Below, piece by piece: positions 27,257 through 33,976 of a DNA stretch of 64,000 nt. This DNA is from Synergistaceae bacterium (GTDB lineage: Bacteria; Synergistota; Synergistia; Synergistales; Aminobacteriaceae). Numbering within the stretch: the stretch's first letter is position 1; the number at the start of each line of letters is the position of its first letter. Below the pieces are notes generated by a model, which saw only the letters and a list, made by a program, of their open reading frames with translations, had not been told where the DNA came from and did no database searches. A program made the translations under genes and the position numbers. The stretch is from the NCBI GenBank assembly GCA_009783355.1, contig WRHH01000002.1, positions 62,001 through 126,000 of the forward strand, read 5' to 3'.

Positions 27257-27368
27257 TAATCGGCAATTCATTGTATATGGCACGGGACGCCGACGGTCAG
27301 GAAGACCTAGTGTCGCGGAGGTCAGGAAGACCGGGAGCGACCGAGGGCTGCGACCCCTACGGCTGAAT
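27257..27368. repeat. Further GGGACGCC/GCGACCCC repeat units
   Basis: CACGGGACGCCGACGGTCAGG, GGTCAGGAAGACC units and GAGGGCTGCGACCCCTACGG follow directly after the 200-base copy. One spacing, from GAGGGCTGCGTCCC through GGCAATTCA to CACGGGACGCC, is shared with the insertion in xthA. Confidence 0.7.
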
Positions 27369-27423
27369 TTGTGCATCAATAGGTATTCGGTGTTTTTTCA
27401 TTGAACATTGTGCATTGTATTTT

Positions 27424-27454
27424 CTAATCCCTAATCCCTAATCCCTAATCCCTG
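27424..27454. repeat. CCCTAAT heptamer array at the thiT 3' end
   Basis: The same heptamer as at 26795 but in inverse orientation (four copies of CTAATCC-type units). It covers the thiT stop codon and encodes its last few residues (QGLGIRD). Confidence 0.85.
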
Positions 27455-27958
27455 TATTTTTTCAAGAGTCCTGAATAGAAGCAACGCGACGATGGTATTT
27501 ATAACTAATTGTGGAAACACGAAAGAATTATATATTAACGAATATACAAGTACGTTCTCACCTTTAGCAAATTCTGAAAAAAACACAACTCCGGCAATCA
27601 CATGAAAGGAATAACGCACAATTCCCGTTAAAACTGTGCCTGTAATCAGTGTAATCATATTTTTTCTCCATATTCCGGCAAAACCCAACACCCCGCAAGC
27701 GAGCGGATACTCCAAAAGCGCTTGAACAGGATGAACTACATACCCGCCAAACATCATGTGCAGAAATCCAACCAAAATGCCAACTTCGACTCCCCATTTC
27801 CATCCATAGCGATAAGCAAATACAAACAACGGTACAAGCTCCAAATTGATGGAACCACCCTGCGGCATTCGAAAAATGGTCAGATAGTTTAGCACAACCG
27901 ATAGCGCTGCGCACAACGCCCCCTCAGCTATTATTGAAATTCGCGGCGAATTACTCAT
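27431..27958 (-). CDS. thiT: Thiamine ECF transporter substrate-binding subunit ThiT
   Basis: Membrane S-component that binds thiamine and works with the shared ECF energy module, which is not in this window. The 175 residues contain about six membrane segments and the ThiT signature RMPQGGSINLELVPLFVFAYRYG, followed by GGYVVHPVQALLEYPLACGVLGFAG. AAGGGGAG lies just before the ATG. A TPP riboswitch upstream on the same strand confirms the link to thiamine. The C-terminal QGLGIRD is encoded by a GGGATTA repeat array, so the natural end of the protein has probably been altered. Confidence 0.92.
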   Translation of the reverse strand: MSNSPRISIIAEGALCAALSVVLNYLTIFRMPQGGSINLELVPLFVFAYRYGWKWGVEVGILVGFLHMMFGGYVVHPVQALLEYPLACGVLGFAGIWRKNMITLITGTVLTGIVRYSFHVIAGVVFFSEFAKGENVLVYSLIYNSFVFPQLVINTIVALLLFRTLEKIQGLGIRD

Positions 27959-28033
27959 AGTGAACTCCCCTTATAAATAATTTCTTCGGGGCATGGAATG
28001 GAATTCAGGAATGGGTTATAAAACTTGAAATTA

Positions 28034-28124
28034 CACCTTTCCTCCGCCGGTATTATCCGGTTCAGGTTCCATGGGTCGAGATTAACAAAGCTCTCCTCTC
28101 AGCCATACGCGGCTCCCCCGATGT
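28034..28124 (-). ncRNA. TPP (thi-box) riboswitch
   Basis: Read on the minus strand, the stretch has the conserved blocks CGGGGGAGCC, GGCTGAGAGGAG, CGACCC, GAACCTGAACCGGATAATACC and GGCGGAGGAAAG in the correct order for a thi-box. It lies between a promoter and the thiT start, so thiamine pyrophosphate would lower thiT expression. Confidence 0.95.
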
Positions 28125-28130
28125 AGTTTC

Positions 28131-28159
28131 ATCATGACAGGTTATATTCATATTGTCAA
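28131..28159 (-). promoter_or_regulatory. Promoter for the riboswitch-thiT transcript
   Basis: On the minus strand TTGACA (28154-28159) and CATGAT (28131-28136) are separated by 17 bases, just before the riboswitch. The -10 box is only a 4/6 match, and the -35 box overlaps that of the metG promoter. Confidence 0.5.
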
Positions 28160-28181
28160 GTGACGATTAGCAAGTTATAAT
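28153..28181 (+). promoter_or_regulatory. Promoter for metG
   Basis: TTGTCA (28153-28158), a 17-base spacer and TATAAT (28176-28181) precede metG. It is the clearest sigma-70-type promoter in the window. Confidence 0.65.
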
Positions 28182-28231
28182 TGATTATTTTAATGTATAA
28201 TAATAAAACACTGCCTAACAGGAGGACGACA

Positions 28232-29803
28232 ATGAATGACAAGACATATTATTTAACGACGCCGATTTATTACGTAAACGATATCCCACACATTGGACAC
28301 GCATATACCACAATAGCCGGCGACGTCATGTGCCGTTACAAAAGAATGAAGGGCTACGACGCGTTTTACCTTACCGGAACTGATGAACACGGGCAGAAAA
28401 TACAGCAGACCGCAGATGAAAAAGGAATAACCCCGCAGCAGCTTGTCGATGAAGTACATCAGAATTTCCGCGAACTCTGGGGAGTGCTTAATATATCCAA
28501 TGATGATTTCATAAGGACGACGGAACCGCGCCATGAAATTGTCGTTCAGGCAATGTTTAAGGAACTTATGGATAAAGGCGATATATATAAGGGAACCTAT
28601 CACGGGCTTTACTGCGTTCCCTGTGAGACTTATGTTCCAGAAAGCAATGTGGGAGAAGGGAACACGTGCCCGGACTGTAAAAGGCCGCTGACTCCCATGC
28701 AGGAAGAAAGTTATTTCTTTAAAGCTTCCAAATATGTAGAGGCTTTGATTGAGCACTATGAAAATAACTTAAAGGGCATAATCCCGCAGAGCCGTTACAA
28801 TGAAATCCTGAGCTTCCTGCGCAGCGGAGTGCGCGATCAATCCGTGTCGCGAACAACTCTCTCATGGGGAGTTCCTATCCCTGGAGATGAAAAGCACGTC
28901 GTTTACGTATGGTTTGACGCACTGATAAATTATGCCTCCGCAATGGGATATATCAATGACCGCGTGAAATTTGAGAAATACTGGAAAGAAGCGCGGCACC
29001 TTGTTGGCAAGGATATAATAAGATTTCACTGTGTAATATGGCCGCTCATGTTGTTAGCGCTGGGAATTACGCCGCCTGTCGCCATTATCGCTCACGGTTG
29101 GTGGACGGTCGACGGGGAAAAAATGTCAAAATCAAAAGGGAACGTTGTGGATCCCTTTAAAATGGCGGAAGTTTATGGGGTAGATCCGTTCAGGTATTTC
29201 CTCCTGCGCGAAGTTCCATTCGGAAATGACGGCGATTTTTCGGAACGAGCGCTAGTTGGCAGAATAAACTCCGACCTCGCTAATGACTTGGGCAACTTAC
29301 TGAACAGAACATTACAAATGATAGTCAATTATTTCGAAGGCAAGGTTCCAGAAGTCAAGTCTGACCCTGAAATTACTATTTTGGCGGTCACGGTGTTGGA
29401 AAAAATAGAAAAACATTACGAAGAATTTGCATTTGACGAAGTATTGAAGACAATATGGGCATTCTTAGGCAGAGGAAACAAGTATATTGACGAAACTATG
29501 CCCTGGAAGCTCGCTAAGGAAGAGCCAAACTCGGAAGGAAATATGAAACTCGCGGAGGTACTAAAGACTTTGTACGAAATATTGAGGATGAGCGCTTTGC
29601 TCATATCGCCGTTCATGCCTGATACTGCCAACAGGCTTTGGGCTCAGTTGGGACTTGCGGGAGATGTATCAAAGCTTAAAATTGACGAACAAAAATGGGA
29701 TTCCGGAGGATCTGTAGCGGTCAAGAAAGCTGAAGTGCTTTTCCCGAGAATAGATATTGCAAAATGGGAAGAGTCGAGAAATATCAAGAAAAAGGGGGAT
29801 TAA
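28232..29803 (+). CDS. metG: Methionyl-tRNA synthetase
   Basis: Charges tRNA-Met. The frame is open from 28181, but ATG at 28232 follows AGGAGGAC and gives a protein that begins MNDKTYYLTTPIYYVND, as in other MetG; 523 residues. Signature motifs are PHIGHAYT (HIGH box), KMSKSKGNVVDP (KMSKS), and a zinc knuckle with CVPCETY and CPDC near residues 127-148. The C-terminal tRNA-binding domain found in longer forms is absent. A consensus promoter lies upstream, diverging from the thiamine riboswitch. Confidence 0.96.
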   Translation: MNDKTYYLTTPIYYVNDIPHIGHAYTTIAGDVMCRYKRMKGYDAFYLTGTDEHGQKIQQTADEKGITPQQLVDEVHQNFRELWGVLNISNDDFIRTTEPRHEIVVQAMFKELMDKGDIYKGTYHGLYCVPCETYVPESNVGEGNTCPDCKRPLTPMQEESYFFKASKYVEALIEHYENNLKGIIPQSRYNEILSFLRSGVRDQSVSRTTLSWGVPIPGDEKHVVYVWFDALINYASAMGYINDRVKFEKYWKEARHLVGKDIIRFHCVIWPLMLLALGITPPVAIIAHGWWTVDGEKMSKSKGNVVDPFKMAEVYGVDPFRYFLLREVPFGNDGDFSERALVGRINSDLANDLGNLLNRTLQMIVNYFEGKVPEVKSDPEITILAVTVLEKIEKHYEEFAFDEVLKTIWAFLGRGNKYIDETMPWKLAKEEPNSEGNMKLAEVLKTLYEILRMSALLISPFMPDTANRLWAQLGLAGDVSKLKIDEQKWDSGGSVAVKKAEVLFPRIDIAKWEESRNIKKKGD

Positions 29804-29806
29804 ATT

Positions 29807-30613
29807 ATGAAGCATTCGCTGGTTGAAATGGCAAAAAAAATGCATCACTATAAATCTTACATCACATCTCCAATTGTGAAGGAAGACCCTGCGGCAAATT
29901 CATTTATCAAGGATATCGTAAAATACCCTCACGCTTTCCTGATAGCATGTTTTATTGATCCGTACAGAAAAAATAACGCCGACTGGCAGCTCCCCTACAA
30001 AATGTCGTTATCGCTCGGATTTTTCGATATTAATAGTCTATATAACACGCCTTTGGATAAATTTCACGACATCATCAAAAAGGAAGAGTTAAGTTCATTC
30101 CCGGAGGAACATGCAAAATTAGTATTTAATACGATTCATAAAATTGTCGAGACTCCTTTTATGAATGGTGACGCCTCAAAGATATGGAGCGGCAGGCCAA
30201 AAAGCAGCGAAGTCGTGCTGAGATTTTTAGATTTTGACGACTGCGGGTTTAACAGTGCGAATTCTGCCCCTATATTGCTTTGGCGTTTCTTTGGCGTTGA
30301 TTTCTCCGATTACAGCTCCATTGATATAGCGCCCGAAGCTCACGATATAAGAATATTCCAAAGGATGGGATTAATTCCGCATGTGAAAGATGAGGACGCA
30401 GCACGAATATACGTTATTTGCAAAGCAAGGGAGCTGAATCCTCCTTTCCCGGGCATAATAGACGCTATATGCAGGGATATCGGGAACAGATTTTGCTTGA
30501 ATAAGTCTCCGTTGTGCAATGAATGTCCGTTTAATACTTTTTGCGAGAACAAGCCTGAAATAAACGCATGGGCGGCTTATGCCCCCGACCCGGGATCAAG
30601 CCATATAGGTTAG
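29807..30613 (+). CDS. Endonuclease III-like protein with 4Fe-4S loop
   Basis: A 268-residue protein three bases after metG. Near its end FCLNKSPLCNECPFNTFC forms C-x6-C-x2-C-x5-C, the exact spacing of the iron-sulfur loop of endonuclease III/MutY glycosylases. The preceding segment, from CGFNSANSAPILLWRFFG to AHDIRIFQRMGL, matches the position of the helix-hairpin-helix and the conserved D-x-H-V-x-R region. However, the catalytic Lys of the GVGRKTA-type hairpin is not visible. It may be a DNA-binding relative with an altered or lost glycosylase activity. The identification of the fold is good, and the role is open. Confidence 0.65.
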   Translation: MKHSLVEMAKKMHHYKSYITSPIVKEDPAANSFIKDIVKYPHAFLIACFIDPYRKNNADWQLPYKMSLSLGFFDINSLYNTPLDKFHDIIKKEELSSFPEEHAKLVFNTIHKIVETPFMNGDASKIWSGRPKSSEVVLRFLDFDDCGFNSANSAPILLWRFFGVDFSDYSSIDIAPEAHDIRIFQRMGLIPHVKDEDAARIYVICKARELNPPFPGIIDAICRDIGNRFCLNKSPLCNECPFNTFCENKPEINAWAAYAPDPGSSHIG

Positions 30614-30623
30614 AAAAATATCT

Positions 30624-31538
30624 GTGAAAGATTTAATTAATTACATAAAAAGAACTGTTTGTAAGCGTGGCTGTTTTCCCATATGCGCCGCGCTTATATT
30701 ATTTTTTTCGCCGATAGTCTTTGCGGGTGAAATAGAGCTTCACGTCATAGACGTCGGGCAGGGGGAATCAATGCTTTTCAAGCTTCCCGCAGGCGAAATC
30801 ATACTTATTGACGGAGGGCCTACCGATGCGGGGGAACGGGTTGTAAGCTACCTCAAGAGATCGGGCGTGAAAAAAATCGATCTGCTCATAGCGACACATC
30901 CGCATGAAGACCATATGGGAGGGCTCTTGTCGGTGCTTGATTCCTTTCCCGTTACAAAAGTGTGGGACTCCGGCCATAATCTCGGCTCAGCCACTCAAAG
31001 AAAATTTCTGGAACGCGTTAAAAAGAGCGGGGCAAAATTTGAAATTGCGAGAGCAGGATTCACTCAAAAAATCGGAGATGTGTTTATTAGGGTCTTTGCT
31101 CCGGTAAATTCCCATAGAAAAAGCGATGACGCCAATAAAAGCAGCATAGTTACTCATATTTCATGGAAGAAAATGTCGTTTCTGCTAATGGGGGACGCCG
31201 AACATAAGGAGCGCAGGATTATTGACAGCTACCCGCATTCCGTTGTTCTCAAGCTTGCTCACCACGGCAGCAGAAACGGGACGATAAAGTCCCTACTGCA
31301 AAAAATTAAGCCCCGCATGGCAGTTGTCTCTTGCGGCAGAGATAATTCATACGGGCATCCGCATAAAGAGGTGCTAAAGCTGCTTGACGAATTTAAAATT
31401 AAGCTTTATTCGACTGTTGAAGGCAATATAATAATAAAATCAAACGGTGAAAATTTCTCAGTAAATTATGCGGCGCCGGACGAACAAAGCGTTATGGATG
31501 TCGTCAAATCGGTGCTTGACATATTTTTTAAATGGTAA
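30624..31538 (+). CDS. ComEC/Rec2-like extracytoplasmic metallo-hydrolase
   Basis: A 304-residue MBL-fold protein with an N-terminal membrane or signal segment (about 12-35, GCFPICAALILFFSPIVFAG), then ELHVIDVGQGESMLFKLPAGEIILIDGG and the metal motif ATHPHEDHMGG near residue 90. Later HHGSRNGT and SYGHPH complete the ComEC-type C-terminal hydrolase pattern. The transmembrane ComEC channel is missing, so this is the stand-alone secreted relative. GTG start at 30624. The DUF3006 gene that commonly pairs with such proteins follows, 30 bases later. Confidence 0.88.
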   Translation: MKDLINYIKRTVCKRGCFPICAALILFFSPIVFAGEIELHVIDVGQGESMLFKLPAGEIILIDGGPTDAGERVVSYLKRSGVKKIDLLIATHPHEDHMGGLLSVLDSFPVTKVWDSGHNLGSATQRKFLERVKKSGAKFEIARAGFTQKIGDVFIRVFAPVNSHRKSDDANKSSIVTHISWKKMSFLLMGDAEHKERRIIDSYPHSVVLKLAHHGSRNGTIKSLLQKIKPRMAVVSCGRDNSYGHPHKEVLKLLDEFKIKLYSTVEGNIIIKSNGENFSVNYAAPDEQSVMDVVKSVLDIFFKW

Positions 31539-31568
31539 CCAAAAATCAAAAGGTAAAGGTCAAAATTC

Positions 31569-31793
31569 ATGGGAAAGAGTATAAAACATATTTGCTGTGT
31601 TGATTCTATAGACGAAGGGACAGTCAGGTTATTGACGGGAACCGATGGCGATAGGGCGCATTTTTTCCCGCTAGCGCTTTTCCCCAAAGGAATAAAAGAA
31701 GGAGACTGGCTTAATCTGACAATAAGCATCGACAGCAACGCGACAAAAAGAGGCAAACAGGACGTGGAGGACTTGTACAAAGAACTGCAATGA
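31569..31793 (+). CDS. DUF3006-family small protein
   Basis: A 74-residue protein. The CVDSIDEGTVRLLTG opening and FPKGIKEGDWLNLTISID turn, then a charged helix ending, match DUF3006 proteins, which are typically encoded next to ComEC-like metallo-hydrolases, as here. The function is unknown. Its stop TGA lies inside a short repeat (CAATGATCAATGCACAATG), so the 3' end abuts the repeat. Confidence 0.75.
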   Translation: MGKSIKHICCVDSIDEGTVRLLTGTDGDRAHFFPLALFPKGIKEGDWLNLTISIDSNATKRGKQDVEDLYKELQ

Positions 31794-31796
31794 TCA

Positions 31797-31880
31797 ATGC
31801 ACAATGCACAATGAAAAACGGGAGACGCCAAAAGCTAACGGTTTTGTCTTTCATTGAACATTGTGCATTGTATTTATAGG
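31797..31880. repeat. AATGCACAATG-type repeat pair
   Basis: ATCAATGCACAATGCACAATG at the start and CATTGAACATTGTGCATTG near the end are inverse versions of one unit. Similar units are found near 27400, 53180, 62519, 63686 and 63862. No gene is seen. Confidence 0.75.
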
Positions 31881-31883
31881 TCA

Positions 31884-31913
31884 TTGACAAGATGTTGAAT
31901 TATATTGTATCAT
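31884..31913 (+). promoter_or_regulatory. Promoter for tRNA-Ser
   Basis: TTGACA (31884-31889), 18 bases, TATCAT (31908-31913), ending ten bases before the mature tRNA 5' end. Confidence 0.55.
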
Positions 31914-31923
31914 TATAAAGTTC

Positions 31924-32017
31924 GGTGGGTTGGCCGAGAGGCTGAAGGCGCTCGCCTGCTAAGTGAGTATGGGGGCTAAAACCTCCATCGAGAGTTCAAA
32001 TCTCTCACCCACCGCCA
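31924..32017 (+). tRNA. tRNA-Ser (anticodon GCU)
   Basis: The acceptor stem GGTGGGT pairs with ACCCACC, followed by G and an encoded CCA. The anticodon stem and loop CTCGC-CTGCTAA-GTGAG carries GCT, decoding AGC/AGU serine codons. A long variable arm (GGGGG...CCTCC) confirms a class II tRNA. The T loop AGAGTTCAAATCTCT is normal. Confidence 0.97.
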
Positions 32018-32036
32018 TAATTTAATAGAAATATAG

Positions 32037-32066
32037 AAAGAATCCTTGATTTTTAAGGATTCTTTT
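32037..32066 (+). terminator. Intrinsic terminator of tRNA-Ser
   Basis: AAAGAATCCTT and AAGGATTCTTT form an 11-base-pair stem with a short loop, followed by a T run. Confidence 0.85.
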
Positions 32067-32139
32067 GTGTTAGTTGTATAATAAATCATGATATGCTTCC
32101 GAGGGTTATTATTACTTTGTATTCAGATGAAAGTGGAAA

Positions 32140-32318
32140 CGGGGCTGTAACATAAGCTGGCGGCAGATAAGCAGGGAGCCAACGAGCTTGCGAGTTGTGC
32201 GAGTCGCTTAGTTTCTTCATCAATGCCGCCCCTACAACATATTGTGCATACAATACTGAACAACCACTATATATTGTGGTTTGGCTATCCAATATACTAC
32301 TTTTGTTACAGCCCCTTT
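32140..32318. repeat. Small non-coding element with terminal inverted repeats
   Basis: GGGGCTGTAAC at 32140-32150 is repeated inversely as GTTACAGCCCC at 32308-32318. Inside lie GGCGGCAGAT and ATGCCGCCCCTACAACATATTG, which recur near 63781-63825 next to a GGGGCTGAAACA copy. No coding frame is convincing. It looks like a miniature inverted-repeat element of unknown origin. Confidence 0.6.
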
Positions 32319-32342
32319 GTTTTCGATTCAGAATAATTGGGT

Positions 32343-32371
32343 ACTTGAAGTCGAAATTTTCGACTTCAAGT
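32343..32371. promoter_or_regulatory. Perfect 14-base inverted repeat before the ThiF-like gene
   Basis: ACTTGAAGTCGAAA and its exact complement are separated by one base, ending just before the GAGGAGG ribosome site. As RNA it would form a strong hairpin close to the Shine-Dalgarno sequence; as DNA it could be an operator. Confidence 0.5.
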
Positions 32372-32393
32372 TGAGGAGGAAAAAAGAATAAAG

Positions 32394-33089
32394 ATGAAAA
32401 GTATTATGCCAAATTCCCGTTACGAAAAAAATATTGGAACTATCGGAATAGACGGACAAAGTAAATTATCCGGATGTTGCGCGGCGGTCATTGGCTGCGG
32501 GGGGCTTGGAGGCTCTATTATTGAGCTCTTGGCGAGAGCTGGCATAGGCGGGCTCATTGTTGTTGACGGTGATGTTTTCTCGGAAAGCAACCTAAATAGA
32601 CAGTTGCTGTGCACAGAGGACAATATAGGTCAGAACAAATCCGAGGCGGCGGCGCGAAGGGTCGCTCAAGTGAACAGCAATGTAAAGGTCAAATCCGTGG
32701 CGCTCTTTTTGAACGAAGAGAACGCGCATGAAATTTTATCCGGCTGCGATATAGTATTTGACGCGCTTGACAACATCAGGTCGAGACTCATTCTTTGCGG
32801 GGCTGCCCGCGTTCGCAACATTCCGGTCGTGCATGGCGCCGTAGCCGGCTGGTACGGGCAAGTATCTGTAATTACGCCAGATAACAGGCTATTGCCCGAT
32901 ATTTGGGAAAAACAAAGCAACGAAGGTATTGAGACCGATCTTGGCGTCCCGACGTTCGCGCCAACGATTATAGCTTCGCTTCAGGTGAGCGAAGGAATAA
33001 AACATCTTATAGGAAAAAACACGTTGTCCTGCAACAGTCTTTTATATGTAGACATGCTTGAAAACAGGATTGATAGGATTAACCTATAA
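32394..33089 (+). CDS. ThiF/MoeB/HesA-family E1-like adenylyltransferase
   Basis: Activates the C-terminus of a small ubiquitin-like protein, or a tRNA/peptide substrate, by adenylation. The 231 residues contain the nucleotide-binding GCGGLGGSIIELLARAGIGGLIVVDGDVFSESNLNRQ and FDALDNIRSR. No C-x-x-C zinc pairs or rhodanese domain is seen, so it is the short form. No ThiS or MoaD partner is adjacent. GAGGAGG lies about 14 bases upstream of the ATG at 32394; ATG 32406 is an alternative. The last 11 bases overlap the 3' end of the convergent toxin gene. Confidence 0.88.
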   Translation: MKSIMPNSRYEKNIGTIGIDGQSKLSGCCAAVIGCGGLGGSIIELLARAGIGGLIVVDGDVFSESNLNRQLLCTEDNIGQNKSEAAARRVAQVNSNVKVKSVALFLNEENAHEILSGCDIVFDALDNIRSRLILCGAARVRNIPVVHGAVAGWYGQVSVITPDNRLLPDIWEKQSNEGIETDLGVPTFAPTIIASLQVSEGIKHLIGKNTLSCNSLLYVDMLENRIDRINL

Positions 33090-33360
33090 TATCCGAATGC
33101 GTGCCTGTTTCGGACAGGATTAGAGTAAGTATGCCTTCATTAATTCTATAAACAAGTATCCAATCACTTTTTATGTGGCAGTCCCTGAACCCTTGGTACT
33201 TTCCTCTCAACGGATGGTCGCTGTATTTTGAAGGTAACGCTTCCCCGCTCGCGAGTATGTCGATAACCGTTTGAAGCAGTGATAAGTCATAGCCACGCTT
33301 TTTTAGTGTTTTCACATCTTTTCGGAATTTTACGGTTTGGGCAATTCTATACTTGCTCAT
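33079..33360 (-). CDS. yafQ: YafQ/RelE-family mRNA-interferase toxin
   Basis: Type II toxin that cleaves mRNA on the ribosome. The frame extends to 33486, but ATG at 33360, one base after the antitoxin stop, gives a standard 93-residue protein beginning MSKYRIAQTVKFRKDVK. The YafQ pattern is present: SDHPLRGKYQGFRDCHIKSDWILVYRI and TGTHSDIIG, with the His and Asp residues in the usual active-site positions. Paired with the DinJ-like antitoxin upstream on the same strand. Confidence 0.9.
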   Translation of the reverse strand: MSKYRIAQTVKFRKDVKTLKKRGYDLSLLQTVIDILASGEALPSKYSDHPLRGKYQGFRDCHIKSDWILVYRINEGILTLILSETGTHSDIIG

Positions 33361-33361
33361 T

Positions 33362-33694
33362 TTAGTCTTCCATATCCAGCTCGGCAAATAGTTCTTCTGC
33401 ACTGCCATAGGTTTTGAGGTTAGGGTCGGCAAGTTCACGCTCGACCGATTCAAAATTAAATTTGCTGTAGTCGTGAACATGACCATACTCGCAGATATAC
33501 GAGCCGAATCCGTCGTTAATTTCTATAGGCAGGCGCTGTTTTATTTCAAAGGGCAGACCGCGGACAATACGAACCTGATGGAGCAACAAATTAAACGCCT
33601 CGCTTAAAGAAAGCCCCAAAGACGAAAGAATTTCTCCAGCTTGTTCCTTAACTTCGGCATCAACTCGTATATTTATAGTTGTATTCTTAGGCAT
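33362..33694 (-). CDS. DinJ/RelB-type antitoxin
   Basis: Antitoxin partner of the YafQ-like toxin. The chosen ATG at 33694 (GGAG ten bases before) gives 110 residues. A TTG nine bases earlier is possible. The ribbon-helix-helix N-terminus is clear: NTTINIRVDAEVKEQAGEILSSLGLSLSEAFNLLLHQV. The C-terminal half (about 60-110) is longer than in DinJ and acidic, ending SAEELFAELDMED, which probably wraps the toxin. Such complexes usually repress their own promoter. Confidence 0.88.
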   Translation of the reverse strand: MPKNTTINIRVDAEVKEQAGEILSSLGLSLSEAFNLLLHQVRIVRGLPFEIKQRLPIEINDGFGSYICEYGHVHDYSKFNFESVERELADPNLKTYGSAEELFAELDMED

Positions 33695-33721
33695 ATAATT
33701 CAACTCCGTTCTTTTGAGTTT

Positions 33722-33749
33722 ATTCTATAAGAATTGTTTACATTGTCAA
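33722..33749 (-). promoter_or_regulatory. Promoter of the toxin-antitoxin operon
   Basis: On the minus strand TTGACA (33744-33749), 16 bases and TAGAAT (33722-33727) lie just before the antitoxin gene. Confidence 0.55.
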
Positions 33750-33869
33750 CAAAGACATTGTAATTTCTCAAAAATATTATCTATGAGATCGTTACGACCT
33801 CAGAATTGCAAAAGAAGATCAGACTAAGGATAGTTTAGTTGATTTGCTCCGTTAAACCCTACGCCACTC

Positions 33870-33925
33870 GCCACTGTATTTTAATCTTTTGTTTTTCTTG
33901 CCACTCGCCACTCGCCACTGTTTTT
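33870..33925. repeat. CGCCACT short tandem units
   Basis: ACGCCACTCGCCACTG, then after a T-rich stretch TTGCCACTCGCCACTCGCC and on. The unit is the inverse of the GAGTGGCGAG sequence in the tail of the second TetR gene. No gene is seen in the rest of 33750-33976. Confidence 0.75.
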
Positions 33926-33976
33926 TGATATACTTACAAAGATGCTAACTAATTTAACGAGAGGGTGGCGGGCGAA

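Noticed and set aside
26947-27404. Small coding frames in the 26.9-27.4 kb spacer
   Set aside because: Both strands give similar Arg/Gly-rich frames that follow the palindromic repeats; no start signals.
26795-27454. A CRISPR array in the repeat-rich spacer
   Set aside because: Units are 6-7 bases in direct tandem or irregular palindromes without unique spacers of constant length, and no cas genes are present.
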